A stretch of DNA of 64,000 nt from Undibacterium paludis (GTDB taxonomy: Bacteria; Pseudomonadota; Gammaproteobacteria; Burkholderiales; Burkholderiaceae_D), in the NCBI RefSeq assembly GCF_022568815.1, contig NZ_JAKZHX010000003.1:124001-188000 (forward strand). Reading direction: 5' to 3'. Made by a program: the position numbers and the translations under genes. This document shows, piece after piece, positions 30,916 to 40,393 of the stretch (the first letter of the stretch is position 1; the number at the start of each line of letters is the position of its first letter). The notes beneath the pieces were generated by a model. It made no database searches and was not told the origin of the DNA. It saw only the letters and a program-made list of their open reading frames with translations.

Positions 30916-31746
30916 TCAATCCTTCATTCGTCGGCCAATTCTCTCCCAGCGAACGCCCCCTTCCCCAAAGGAGAAATAGATGAATTCCACACTCCCATAT
31001 AAATACTTTGCTGGTATGGAACCCCAATAACGGCTATCTGCACTATTGTCTCGATTGTCTCCGAGGAGAAAATATGAATCTGTCCCCACCTCAAATTCTG
31101 AGGTAGTTTGGTGCAGACCCGTGTTATTTTTCTGCTCTATGTACGAATCGGGGACTAAGATTCCGTTTGCAAATACACGGCCATCACGAAACGTGATCTT
31201 TTCTCCAGGTAAGCCTATGACACGCTGAACATACTTGATGTCCGATTGCCTGGGGTCGCGGAACACGACCACTTCTCCACGTCGCGGCACCCGGTGGGAA
31301 AATGCCTGAGTATTGGAAATAAAATCATCGCCAACCAGGAGCGTCGCCTCCATCGATGCCGAGGGCATCCTAAATACATCGTAACCAAAAAGAACGCCCC
31401 GAAAGGCAGTGACGAGAGTGAGTGATACACCAACTATTATCGTAAATCCAATGTAGATATATCCCCGCTGAAATGGTCCCAGCTTAATCGATTTCTGTTT
31501 CCTTGCGATAAGGTATGCCCAGGCCGCCATACCGAGCCAACCACCAACAAAAACCACCGACACGACCAGGAATCCCTTCGGAGAGAGAATCCATCCTGAC
31601 CTGCCCCCAAGAAAAAAAACGACCGGCATGAATGCTATCGCAGCGATCGCAAGTGCGATGCGGTTAAGATATAGAAACCCCAGTCCAGGGGAAAGCAAAT
31701 TTAAAAATGCGGAGAATAAGGGGCTTCGTTTCTTTTCGACTTGCAT
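30916..31746 (-). CDS. lepB: Signal peptidase I (accessory paralogue)
   Basis: 276 residues with about four N-terminal hydrophobic helices followed by the S26 peptidase domain. Catalytic Ser in MPSASMEATLL, Lys in the segment DIKYVQRVIGLPGE, and GDNRDNSADSRYWG near the end. It cleaves signal peptides at the periplasmic face of the inner membrane. The main betaproteobacterial lepB normally sits in lepA-lepB-rnc, which is not here, and the multi-helix N-terminus with a glycine-rich first helix (NLLSPGLGFLYLNR) is unlike it, so this is probably a second copy. Codon use and flanks look more AT-rich than neighbouring genes. Confidence 0.88.
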   Translation of the reverse strand: MQVEKKRSPLFSAFLNLLSPGLGFLYLNRIALAIAAIAFMPVVFFLGGRSGWILSPKGFLVVSVVFVGGWLGMAAWAYLIARKQKSIKLGPFQRGYIYIGFTIIVGVSLTLVTAFRGVLFGYDVFRMPSASMEATLLVGDDFISNTQAFSHRVPRRGEVVVFRDPRQSDIKYVQRVIGLPGEKITFRDGRVFANGILVPDSYIEQKNNTGLHQTTSEFEVGTDSYFLLGDNRDNSADSRYWGSIPAKYLYGSVEFIYFSFGEGGVRWERIGRRMKD

Positions 31747-32015
31747 GAGGAGATTTCTGGTGCGATTCTAAACGCAAGCGATTATTGAGTGTAATTATTC
31801 AAACGTCAAGTAATGCATCACAAGCCCAACCGAAGCAGGAAATTACTATCACCCCAAACTTTTAACAACTTTAATAAATTAGCAATTAAATATGACGTAA
31901 GCAGAGCTCAAATCGTTGAAGTCCGCATTCGATGTAAAATAGAGCGAAGCACCTATCTGTGAGAAAAAATGAGAATAATGAAATTGGAATGGCATGCCAG
32001 GAAGTACAGATAAAG
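31747..32015. other. AT-rich intergenic region between lepB and tRNA-Ser
   Basis: About 270 bases of AT-rich sequence upstream of the signal peptidase gene, presumably with its promoter. No ORF or RNA recognised. A degenerate tRNA-adjacent insertion site would be conceivable but no repeat of the tRNA end is seen. Confidence 0.45.
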
Positions 32016-32046
32016 AAAAAGCCCCTGAGTTAACTCAAGGGCTTTT
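32016..32046 (-). terminator. Terminator of tRNA-Ser
   Basis: GCCCcTGAGTT and AACTCAaGGGC pair with one mismatch, flanked by A-run on the left and T-run on the right, so it can act on both strands. It lies eight bases past the tRNA 3' end. Confidence 0.85.
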
Positions 32047-32053
32047 CATATTC

Positions 32054-32143
32054 TGGCGGAGAGGGGGGGATTCGAACCCCCGATAGGTTTGACCCTACGC
32101 CTGATTTCGAGTCAGGTACATTCAACCACTCTGCCACCTCTCC
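32054..32143 (-). tRNA. tRNA-Ser (anticodon CGA)
   Basis: 90-base class II tRNA on the minus strand, with acceptor arms GGAGAGG/CCTCTCC, discriminator G and encoded CCA, D-loop GAGTGGTTGAA, anticodon stem CCTGA/TCAGG around CTCGAAA with CGA, a long variable arm (TAGGG..CCTA) and T-arm GGGGGTTCGAATCCCCC. Reads UCG codons. Confidence 0.96.
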
Positions 32144-32404
32144 GGCTTTGGTTGTTCGTTGTGATAACGAAGCCTACGATTATAGCAAAGAACTTGTCCA
32201 AAGCAAAATTGTGGCTGCTATTTCACCCCGGACTGGCTTCTTGCATATTTTTTCCATATCGCAAGACGACATGAAGATGTCATAAAGCAAGATTATATTC
32301 AGTTGCCATACGGTAGATTCGACGATTTTGCGTCTGCTGCAACAAGGTTTTTTATATTTCAAGCAAGGCTGGTTGTCATGGAAAGTTGTTTAGCAGAGGA
32401 TACA
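32144..32404. other. Leader region of the EAL-GGDEF gene
   Basis: About 260 bases between tRNA-Ser and the chosen start of the c-di-GMP protein. It should hold the promoters of both. In-frame upstream ATGs at 32303 and 32378 are present but lack a good ribosome site. Nothing else recognised. Confidence 0.4.
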
Positions 32405-34258
32405 ATGGATTACCTGTCTCAGCAGAATCTGGTGTCACCTCAGGATATCAACATTCTGGGTGCACAGACTGATGCCATGATGCAGACGCAATTACAGCGC
32501 ATTATTGATCAGCGCCTGCTGACTGCGCGTTTCCAGCCCATAGTGGAAATGCAGAATGGCGACATCCTTGGCTATGAGGGTCTGATACGCGGGCCTTCGG
32601 ACAGTCCTTTGCATTCGCCGGTCAATCTGTTTAAGGCAGCCTGGGAAAATAATCTGACTGTCACTGTCGAGCATTTATGCCGTCGCGTGGTGCTGGAGCA
32701 GTTTGCGGCACAAAAACTGCCCGGTAAATTATTCCTGAACGTCAGCCCTGAATGCCTGCTGCAGCGCGATGTACGCTATGGTGAAACACTCGACTACATC
32801 CATGAACTGGGCATCAACCCGCAAAGGGTGATCATAGAATTGACTGAATACCAGCCTACGCATGACTACGCCTTGTTATGTGAAGCAGTCATTCATTATC
32901 GCGAAATGGGATTTGAGATTGCGATTGACGATCTTGGCGAAGGTTTTTCCAGCCTGCGCCTGTGGTCAGAATTAAAGCCTGAATATGTCAAGATAGACAT
33001 GCATTTTATCCAGGGTATAGACCATGACCCTGTCAAGGCGCAGTTTGTCAGGTCTATACAAAGCATCGCCGAAAAGTCTGGCACACGCGTGATTGCCGAA
33101 GGCATAGAAACGCAGACAGAATTGCTGGCCGTGCGCGACCTTGGTGTAGCCTGCGGGCAGGGTTATCACATTGCTCGCCCCCACCCTGCCCCGGCGCGTG
33201 CCGTTTCTGCTGAAGTGGCCCGCATTTTGACACCCAATCAATTTCAGGCGGCAAAGCGGGGGTCTTCGGGCTTTGAGCAAACAGTCACTGTTGAGAAGAT
33301 ACTGAAGACCCCGCCGACGATCTCTTCAAAAATGCTGAACAACCAGGTTGACGACATTTTTTTGCAAAATCCCAAGCTGCAGATTATCCCGGTTGTTGAT
33401 GACGGCATACCGGTAGGCCTGATCAATCGCTATCACATGATAGATCGCTTCGCCCGCCCCTATCAGCGTGAACTGTATGGCAAAAAACCATGCAAGGTGT
33501 TCATGGAGCCGCACCCTGTCATCGTCGATAAAAATACCAGCATGCAGGATGTCAGCCACATCATCGTCGAAGCCAATCCTGAACATCTGATCAACGGCAT
33601 CATCATCACTGACCAGGGGCGTTATATCGGCCTGGGCACCGGCCCTGACCTGATGCGCGAGATCACGCAAATGCAGATCAACGCGGCCCGCTATGCCAAT
33701 CCGCTGACACAACTGCCTGGCAATGTGCCCATCAATGAGCACATAGATCGCTTGCTGCAAAAAGACCTGGCTTTCAGCGCCTGCTATTGCGACCTCGATC
33801 ACTTCAAGCCATTCAATGACGTCTATGGCTACCGGCGTGGCGACGACATCATACAGATGACCAGTGAAGTGCTGAAACAGCATTGCGACCCGCAACTGGA
33901 CTTCATCGGCCACATCGGCGGCGACGACTTCATCATTCTGTTCCGCAGTGAAGACTGGGAAGTGCGCTGCCAGGCCATACTGGCCAGCTTTGCGGCAGCA
34001 ATCTACGATTTTTACAGCAATGAAGACCGTGAAAGGGGCGGATATTTAAGTGAAGACAGGCAAGGCAAGAAAGTATTCTATCCCCTGGTGAGCCTGTCCC
34101 TGGGCGTGGTGAAATCGCGCGCCAATCGCTACTATTCACACCATCAGATATCCATTGCTGCATCAGACGCCAAAAAGCAGGCAAAGAAAATACATGGCAA
34201 CAGCCTGTTCGTGGATAGGCGCTCTGAAGCAGATTTGTTGGTGAGTCAGGTTTCGTGA
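32405..34258 (+). CDS. EAL-CBS-GGDEF c-di-GMP signalling protein
   Basis: 617 residues from the ATG at 32405, preceded by AGAGGA at a good distance. Order of domains: EAL phosphodiesterase (about 20-265: YEGLIRGP with Glu-x-Leu-x-Arg, NVSPECL, IELTE, IDDLGEGFSSLRLW, VKID, AEGIET, GQGYHIARP), a CBS-pair region (about 290-420) and C-terminal GGDEF (about 430-600: CDLDHFKPFNDVYGYRRGDDI, GHIGGDDFIILF). EAL signature residues are largely kept although written EGL; the GGDEF motif reads GGDDF. Reverse order (EAL first) with CBS between matches a proteobacterial family related to SwrA/YfgF-type proteins. Confidence 0.9.
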   Translation: MDYLSQQNLVSPQDINILGAQTDAMMQTQLQRIIDQRLLTARFQPIVEMQNGDILGYEGLIRGPSDSPLHSPVNLFKAAWENNLTVTVEHLCRRVVLEQFAAQKLPGKLFLNVSPECLLQRDVRYGETLDYIHELGINPQRVIIELTEYQPTHDYALLCEAVIHYREMGFEIAIDDLGEGFSSLRLWSELKPEYVKIDMHFIQGIDHDPVKAQFVRSIQSIAEKSGTRVIAEGIETQTELLAVRDLGVACGQGYHIARPHPAPARAVSAEVARILTPNQFQAAKRGSSGFEQTVTVEKILKTPPTISSKMLNNQVDDIFLQNPKLQIIPVVDDGIPVGLINRYHMIDRFARPYQRELYGKKPCKVFMEPHPVIVDKNTSMQDVSHIIVEANPEHLINGIIITDQGRYIGLGTGPDLMREITQMQINAARYANPLTQLPGNVPINEHIDRLLQKDLAFSACYCDLDHFKPFNDVYGYRRGDDIIQMTSEVLKQHCDPQLDFIGHIGGDDFIILFRSEDWEVRCQAILASFAAAIYDFYSNEDRERGGYLSEDRQGKKVFYPLVSLSLGVVKSRANRYYSHHQISIAASDAKKQAKKIHGNSLFVDRRSEADLLVSQVS

Positions 34259-34283
34259 TTCAAAGGTTTTGCACACTCAGAAA

Positions 34284-34324
34284 ACAAAAAAAACCGTGTC
34301 ATCTTGCGATGCACGGTCTTTTTG
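34284..34324. terminator. Bidirectional terminator between EAL-GGDEF gene and serS
   Basis: ACCGTG(t)CATC-TTGC-GATGCACGGT forms a 10-bp stem with one bulge, with A-run before and T-run after, 35 bases after the EAL-GGDEF stop and close to the serS stop on the opposite strand. Confidence 0.85.
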
Positions 34325-34337
34325 TGGCGAACCAGGA

Positions 34338-35690
<1,353 letters not shown>

Positions 35691-35748
35691 CTATTTTTCG
35701 CTTGCCGGGAAGCCCGTCGCCTCTATAAACACAGGTTTACATGATTAT

Positions 35749-37185
35749 TTAATAACGCACCTGGGTACGGTAAACCAGTTTTGTATTACCTTCTGCCGGA
35801 ACGCTGACTTTCCAGACCGCTGTATTGCTGGCACTCTTGACATAAGGATGGCTGCTATTGAGTATTTGCCAGTCGCCTGGCACGGGTTCTTGCACGGTGA
35901 CCACTACCGCTTCTTTCTTGGCGTTTTTCAACACGATTTCAAACGCTGCTTCAAATACATTATTGTACTTGCCAACCCCTGGCAGTTTTTTAAAGTCAGT
36001 CTGCTTTTTGTCAGCAGTGACGTCGAAAGCATCTCCCAGCTTGAGCCTGACTTTTTCATTCTTTGGTGTGTGATCGACATTATCTTCACCAATGAACTGG
36101 GCATTGCCTGCACTGTCCTTTTTATAGACACGAATGACACCTTTAGGTAAAGGCATACCCAAATGCGAGGCTTCTTTGTTGTCGAACTCGACAAAGACGC
36201 CTATTTTCATTTTCTGACCCAGATCACCATAGCTGCTCTGGTAGTAGTAGTCGTTGCCAGTCAACAGCAATTCCTTGCGTGCAGGCACGCCTGCTGCAGT
36301 CAGTAGAGCTACTTGCTTGGTCTGGTTTTCTGCAATGGTCGTTGGCCTGTCCAGGGTGTACAGATGGTACTCAAACAAGGACTCTTCAGCCATTGCTTCT
36401 TTTCTCAACATGGCTTTTGGTGCAGCCATGATAGCGCTGCCTGTAATCTCAACCCTTTGCTTGACCAGGTTGACATCGCCCGCCACCAGTTGCAATTTGG
36501 CGTTACGGTAAGTGCTGCCACTGGTATTGCCCAGAGTAACCCAGCCGGAAATATCGAGCTTGTCGTCAGCACCGTTCAGTTCCACAACATAATCGGCTTT
36601 CCATGACAGGCCGGCCGTCAGGTAACTAAGTTCCACGTCTTGCTGTTGCGCGCCATTATTGTCGAGAGACATCACCAGGGTCGGGCGGTCGCGCAAATTT
36701 GCCGGCACATCAGGGTAAATGATGCGACCTGGAAGGCCGGTTTCTATGCGATCACCTATTTTCAGGACCACGCCATTATTGGCAGACAAGACCTGTGCAG
36801 ACTCGGTGGTTTCGGCACCGGTTGCGGTATTGGTACGGATGATGCTGACATTGCGTCCCACATATTTTTCCAGCAGTTTTTGTGGTGTCAGCAAATCAAA
36901 ATTGAAATTTTGTTCGACAACGGACAGACCACCTGGCGAAGTCAGGCTGCGCAGCAAAGCTGTTTCTGGCCGCATCTTGGCGCTGACATCACGAAAAGCC
37001 AGTGCGACCGGGCCATGCTTCAGTTGCAGTTTCCGCTGGTCCTTGACCAGGGCAAGATTTTCATTATAGATAGTGACGGCGACTTCTTTCTGGTCACCCA
37101 ACGTGCTGCGTTGCTCCTCGGTTTGCGCATGGGCGCTGGAGACCAGAGCCAATAACAATAAGCTTGCTACGAGTGGTGTATGCAT
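35749..37185 (-). CDS. DUF4139 domain exported protein
   Basis: 478 residues with a signal peptide cleaved after SSAHA (about residue 20). The body matches DUF4139: VAVTIYNENLALVKDQRKL at the start, LSYLTAGLSWKADYVVEL in the middle, WVTLGNTSGSTYRNAKLQLVAGDVN, and a C-terminal VPAEGNTKLVYRTQVRY. Beta-rich periplasmic or surface protein of unknown function, common in betaproteobacteria. Sits between rarA and serS on the same strand. Confidence 0.88.
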   Translation of the reverse strand: MHTPLVASLLLLALVSSAHAQTEEQRSTLGDQKEVAVTIYNENLALVKDQRKLQLKHGPVALAFRDVSAKMRPETALLRSLTSPGGLSVVEQNFNFDLLTPQKLLEKYVGRNVSIIRTNTATGAETTESAQVLSANNGVVLKIGDRIETGLPGRIIYPDVPANLRDRPTLVMSLDNNGAQQQDVELSYLTAGLSWKADYVVELNGADDKLDISGWVTLGNTSGSTYRNAKLQLVAGDVNLVKQRVEITGSAIMAAPKAMLRKEAMAEESLFEYHLYTLDRPTTIAENQTKQVALLTAAGVPARKELLLTGNDYYYQSSYGDLGQKMKIGVFVEFDNKEASHLGMPLPKGVIRVYKKDSAGNAQFIGEDNVDHTPKNEKVRLKLGDAFDVTADKKQTDFKKLPGVGKYNNVFEAAFEIVLKNAKKEAVVVTVQEPVPGDWQILNSSHPYVKSASNTAVWKVSVPAEGNTKLVYRTQVRY

Positions 37186-37287
37186 GACAAATCCTCAATA
37201 AAGATGAAGAAAAATGCCGCTGGCGCCTGTACCGCCAACAACACCTTCTTGTTACAACAAGTTTAACAGTAGCATTTTAACAGCAGC

Positions 37288-37431
37288 TTATTTTGCCTGC
37301 TCGTCCAAGCTGCGCAAGCTGACCAGCTTTTCCGCAATTTTTATTTCCAGGCCGCGTGGTACGGGTGATATCAGGACTTCGCTTCCAAGTCCTCAGGCAG
37401 ATAGGTTTCACCCGCCGGGCCATATGCTTTT
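37288..37431 (-). pseudogene. rarA: C-terminal remnant of the native rarA
   Basis: Reads AYGPAGETYLPEDLEAK, then a nonsense codon and a one-base shift, then SPVPRGLEIKIAEKL and SLRSLDEQAK before TAA at 37288. This parallels the end of the intact RarA (AYAAGETYLPDG, PVPRGLETKIAEKLALLRK). TGG to TGA and loss of one base in the following CAA CCC explain the decay. Homology stops exactly at the CTAG that opens the MITE-like element. It lies between the DUF4139 gene and the foreign block. Confidence 0.85.
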
Positions 37432-37594
37432 CTAGTGTCCCGAGTTAGAAATTCGTGGAATAACAAATCTGGCGAAATCGGTACGAGACAAGGAGCAAAT
37501 GCTCGCAAGGCTAGAGCCTTGCGAGCATTTGCGACGCAGTATCGTGTCGATTGTCGTCGAATTTGTTCAACAAATTAATAACTCAGGACACTAG
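37432..37594. mobile_element. MITE-like element with terminal inverted repeats and perfect hairpin
   Basis: Non-coding, 163 bases including CTAG at both ends, consistent with a 4-bp target duplication. The termini read TGTCCCGAGTTA and, from the other side, TGTCCTGAGTTA, with similarity continuing imperfectly to about 27 bases (AATT, GAA). Inside, 37495-37511 and 37516-37532 are a perfect 17-bp inverted repeat with loop TAGA. No transposase, so it would need one in trans, perhaps of a family that duplicates CTAG-like targets. It forms the left boundary of the foreign block. Confidence 0.75.
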
Positions 37595-37658
37595 TGGCCC
37601 TTGCACGAAATTCTGCAAGAAATTGTAGGGCGACCTTGATGCCAAATGCACGTTCTAT

Positions 37659-38345
37659 TCATCGAGGTCGTCCAAGCGAGGTCGAAAGCCACGCGCCATT
37701 GAGCTTGCCGCCCATGGCGGCATGCACAGTCTCCTTGATGGAGTGAGCAATTTCGTCTTCGCTGCGCCCTCCATTGATTGCAAAGCGGTTTTCGAAAACG
37801 AAGTGCGGAACCGAGCGAACGCCTGCCACAGTGGAGTTCACCGCCTCTTGCTCAATCCGCTTGTGTTGGGAGAAATCGAGTGCGATTGCGCGGGCCTCAT
37901 CCCTGCCGAATTCATGGACAGCAGCAACATCAGCCAACACGTCCACATCAGCGATGTTTCTCGCAGCAATGAAATAAGCGTCCGTGATGGCCACGGCAAG
38001 TTGGTGCTGCGTACCGTATTCTCTGGCTGCCAGGATGATGGCGTGCGCAGCCTGTGTTGGGTAAGCGTAGAGCTGGCGACCAAGATCCAGATCGAAGCCG
38101 GATGCGCGGGCCTCAGCTTCAGGGCGAGCAAATGCTGACTTCGGATCTGTCACGCCATATCGCGCACGTAGCAGATCGGGGATGTAGAGTCCGGCCGCCG
38201 GCGCGTCTGGCAACAAAAGAACTGGATGATGATGGATGTCCGCGACCAGCTCAGGGAAGCGTTCCTGAAGAACCTTGTCGAGCCGGTGCTGGCCCACGAA
38301 ACACCAGGGGCAGGTGATCTCAGTATAGAGGTCGATTCGCAACAT
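37659..38345 (-). CDS. DsbA family oxidoreductase (FrnE-like)
   Basis: 228 residues without signal peptide, so cytoplasmic. Thioredoxin fold with inserted helical domain; active site TEITCPWCFVGQHRL with CPWC, cis-Pro region GVRSVPHFVFENRFAINGG. FrnE/YwbO-type proteins are linked to polyketide modification and to oxidative or thiol stress. Lies 17 bases after the NAD(P)-binding gene in a three-gene run with azoR, probably co-regulated by HxlR. Confidence 0.9.
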   Translation of the reverse strand: MLRIDLYTEITCPWCFVGQHRLDKVLQERFPELVADIHHHPVLLLPDAPAAGLYIPDLLRARYGVTDPKSAFARPEAEARASGFDLDLGRQLYAYPTQAAHAIILAAREYGTQHQLAVAITDAYFIAARNIADVDVLADVAAVHEFGRDEARAIALDFSQHKRIEQEAVNSTVAGVRSVPHFVFENRFAINGGRSEDEIAHSIKETVHAAMGGKLNGAWLSTSLGRPR

Positions 38346-38362
38346 GGTTCCAGTCTCCTGCT

Positions 38363-39004
38363 TTAGCGATTAGCGATACCCGGCGCAGCACGCACGAACG
38401 CCTTATCCGTGACCTGGCCTACTAGAAACTTCGCCAGATCGCCTCTGGACAGCTTCATGCTGAGCTTGGTCCGCCCGTACCAGCCCACGTCAACCTTGCC
38501 ATTTGCAGGACCATCCTTGAGGTTCGGAATCCTCACTAATGTCCAGTCGAGACCGGAATTGGCGATGAGTTCACCAGTCGCCTTGATGTCGTCATATGCC
38601 TTGCGCACGATCACCTTGAACAACAACACAAACGCATGCGCCTTGAGAGCGAACCCATCCTTGGAATCGCGATATGCGGCAGTGGAAATCTGGATGAGGC
38701 GACGTACGCCCACTTGCTTCATCGCGGAGATGATGTTGGACAGACCATGCATGACCGGTCTATCCCCCTGGACCTTCAGGCTGTTGGGGCCTAGTGCGCT
38801 GATTACTGCATCGGCGCCGCGAACGCACTTCGCAATCGCTTCACGGTCCTGCAGGTCACCAACGACGATTTCGACCTTTCCCGCTAACGCTTCAAGCTTC
38901 TTGGCATCGCGCGTATAGACCGACAGGCTGTAGCCCTGCTTAAGGGCTTCTTCGATGATGTGTTTTCCTGTCGGACCGGTCGCACCAAATAAAGAGAGTT
39001 TCAT
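38363..39004 (-). CDS. NAD(P)-binding oxidoreductase (atypical SDR)
   Basis: 213 residues, Rossmann fold with GATGPTGKHIIEEAL at the N-terminus, VVGDLQDREAI, ADAVISALGP, and LDWTLVRIPNLKDGP. Belongs to the NAD(P)H-binding SDR group (NmrA-like/SDR_a5) without the usual catalytic Tyr-x-x-x-Lys in clear form. Reductase for an unknown electrophile or redox sensor. Same strand as azoR upstream and the DsbA-like gene downstream. Confidence 0.88.
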   Translation of the reverse strand: MKLSLFGATGPTGKHIIEEALKQGYSLSVYTRDAKKLEALAGKVEIVVGDLQDREAIAKCVRGADAVISALGPNSLKVQGDRPVMHGLSNIISAMKQVGVRRLIQISTAAYRDSKDGFALKAHAFVLLFKVIVRKAYDDIKATGELIANSGLDWTLVRIPNLKDGPANGKVDVGWYGRTKLSMKLSRGDLAKFLVGQVTDKAFVRAAPGIANR

Positions 39005-39062
39005 TTTTATCCCGGGTAAATAGAAGTTCTTTGCCCTTTCACGCAGAGGGCGCTTTCCATAG

Positions 39063-39161
39063 TCAGACAGTCGAAGGTTCGGTGGGCAGATCGAATTGAG
39101 GACCGATGAGCTTCTCGATTTCGCCCCATACCTACGCCGAAAAAGCGACGGTCTTCTTCAT
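39063..39161 (-). pseudogene. Short gene remnant between azoR and SDR gene
   Basis: From ATG at 39161 a frame reads MKKTVAFSA, then TAG, then VWGEIEKLIGPQFDLPTEP and STV before a stop at 39063. The second part looks like a real protein C-terminus, so this may be the scar of a small deleted gene. Family not recognised; it could also be chance. Confidence 0.25.
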
Positions 39162-39169
39162 AGTGATGG

Positions 39170-39787
39170 TCATGCCACCTTCGCCAACAGGGCTTGCACT
39201 GCCCTTTCGGCATTGGCGATGGCGGCCTTTGCCGCATCCGGGCCGAACACAGTGCCTTCGACGCGCACCAGCTCAACGTCAGTCAAACCAATGAAACCGA
39301 GCAGGTGCAGGAGGTAGTTGGTGTGGAAATCGAACGGCGCCCAGACGCCTTCCGAGAACACACCGCCGGCGGCGGTGACGAGATAGACCTTCTTGCCGGT
39401 CAGCGCCCCCTTCGGCCCAGTGTCACCGTAGCCGAAAGTGACAGCAGGCCAAGTGACGTGATCAAACCAAGCCTTGAGTTGCGAGGACGGTCCGAAGTTG
39501 ATCATTCCCGAGCCAAGCACGACTACGTCAGCGGCCTTTAACTCATCAACCAACTCTTGTGCGATCCCCACTGCCTCAGCCTGCTCGGGCGTCCGGATAT
39601 CTGGCGCCGTGATGCGGCCATGGATGTAGGCCGAAGTAATGTGGGGGAGCGGATCTGCTGCGAGATCACGCACCGCCAGCGTACCGCCAGAGCGCACCTT
39701 GATGCCTTCGGCAATCTCGGTTGCGAAGCGTGAAGAAAGGCTGTCAGCCCCGCGTGGGCTTGAGGTAATCAGTAGGATGTGGCTCAT
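39170..39787 (-). CDS. azoR: FMN-dependent NADH-azoreductase
   Basis: 205 residues, flavodoxin-like fold. [14 protein letters not shown] binds the FMN phosphate, [17 protein letters not shown] and [10 protein letters not shown] are the family signatures. AzoR reduces quinones and azo compounds by two-electron transfer with NADH. AAGGAG stands seven bases before the ATG. Divergent from the HxlR regulator, with two dyads in between. Confidence 0.95.
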   Translation of the reverse strand: MSHILLITSSPRGADSLSSRFATEIAEGIKVRSGGTLAVRDLAADPLPHITSAYIHGRITAPDIRTPEQAEAVGIAQELVDELKAADVVVLGSGMINFGPSSQLKAWFDHVTWPAVTFGYGDTGPKGALTGKKVYLVTAAGGVFSEGVWAPFDFHTNYLLHLLGFIGLTDVELVRVEGTVFGPDAAKAAIANAERAVQALLAKVA

Positions 39788-39816
39788 AATGGCTCCTTAG
39801 TATAAAATAAGAACTA

Positions 39817-39841
39817 GGTAATCAAAAAATCCTAAATTACC
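39817..39841. promoter_or_regulatory. Dyad 1 in azoR/hxlR intergenic region
   Basis: GGTAAT and ATTACC are 6-bp perfect arms 13 bases apart, 30 bases before azoR. Likely operator half-sites for the HxlR protein. Confidence 0.4.
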
Positions 39842-39842
39842 A

Positions 39843-39866
39843 AACTATATGAAGGATGGTATAGTT
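39843..39866. promoter_or_regulatory. Dyad 2 in azoR/hxlR intergenic region
   Basis: AACTATA and TATAGTT are 7-bp perfect arms with a 10-base spacer. An in-frame ATG of the HxlR frame lies inside it, arguing that translation starts further down at 39897 and that this is an operator. Confidence 0.45.
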
Positions 39867-39896
39867 CCTGTCGTTAATCCACAAGAAGGCACATGT

Positions 39897-40331
39897 ATGT
39901 CACTGAGTCACATTGATCTACCTAAAGACATGCCCCACCCCGATGCTGAAGGCTGCCAGGCCACCCGCGAAATCCTGGATCGCATCGGTGACAAGTGGAG
40001 CCTTTACATCATCGCCACGCTGGCAAACGGAACGAGGCGTTTCAATGAGCTGAAACGGGGAATAGACGGCATTTCGCAACGCATGCTGACGCTGACGCTG
40101 CGCGGTCTGGAGCGTGATGGGCTGATTACCCGAACGATGTATCCAACAATTCCGCCGCGAGTTGACTACGAACTCACTGCATTGGGAATGACGCTGCTAG
40201 GGCCAGTAATGTCGCTGGTCAACTGGGCTAATACCAACAAGCTAGCCATATCCGAAGCACATAGGCGCTTTGACGAAGAGTCCGAACCAGAGCGAATCTC
40301 CGTACAGGGCGTTATCTATCAACGGCGGTGA
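39897..40331 (+). CDS. HxlR family transcriptional regulator
   Basis: 145 residues from the ATG at 39897 (MSLSHIDLPKDMPH), preceded by AGAAGG at seven bases. One winged-helix HxlR domain: CQATREILDRIGDKWSLYIIATLANGTRRFNELKRGIDGISQ, then LRGLERDGLITRTMYPTIPPRVDYELTALG (shown in parts). The Cys at the domain start is at the position used for redox sensing in YodB-type HxlR proteins. Divergent from azoR, the classic YodB-azoR1 arrangement known from Bacillus, so it probably represses azoR and the two genes behind it. Confidence 0.9.
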   Translation: MSLSHIDLPKDMPHPDAEGCQATREILDRIGDKWSLYIIATLANGTRRFNELKRGIDGISQRMLTLTLRGLERDGLITRTMYPTIPPRVDYELTALGMTLLGPVMSLVNWANTNKLAISEAHRRFDEESEPERISVQGVIYQRR

Positions 40332-40393
40332 GGTTGCCAACCTCGAGCAGCAGACATGCACTTTGGGTGAGTCGAACTTCGGCTTTGGGTCGG

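Noticed and set aside
39007..39276. 89-residue minus-strand ORF between SDR gene and azoR
   Set aside because: Overlaps the azoR end in another frame and has no protein-like pattern; a different frame in the gap is the better candidate remnant.
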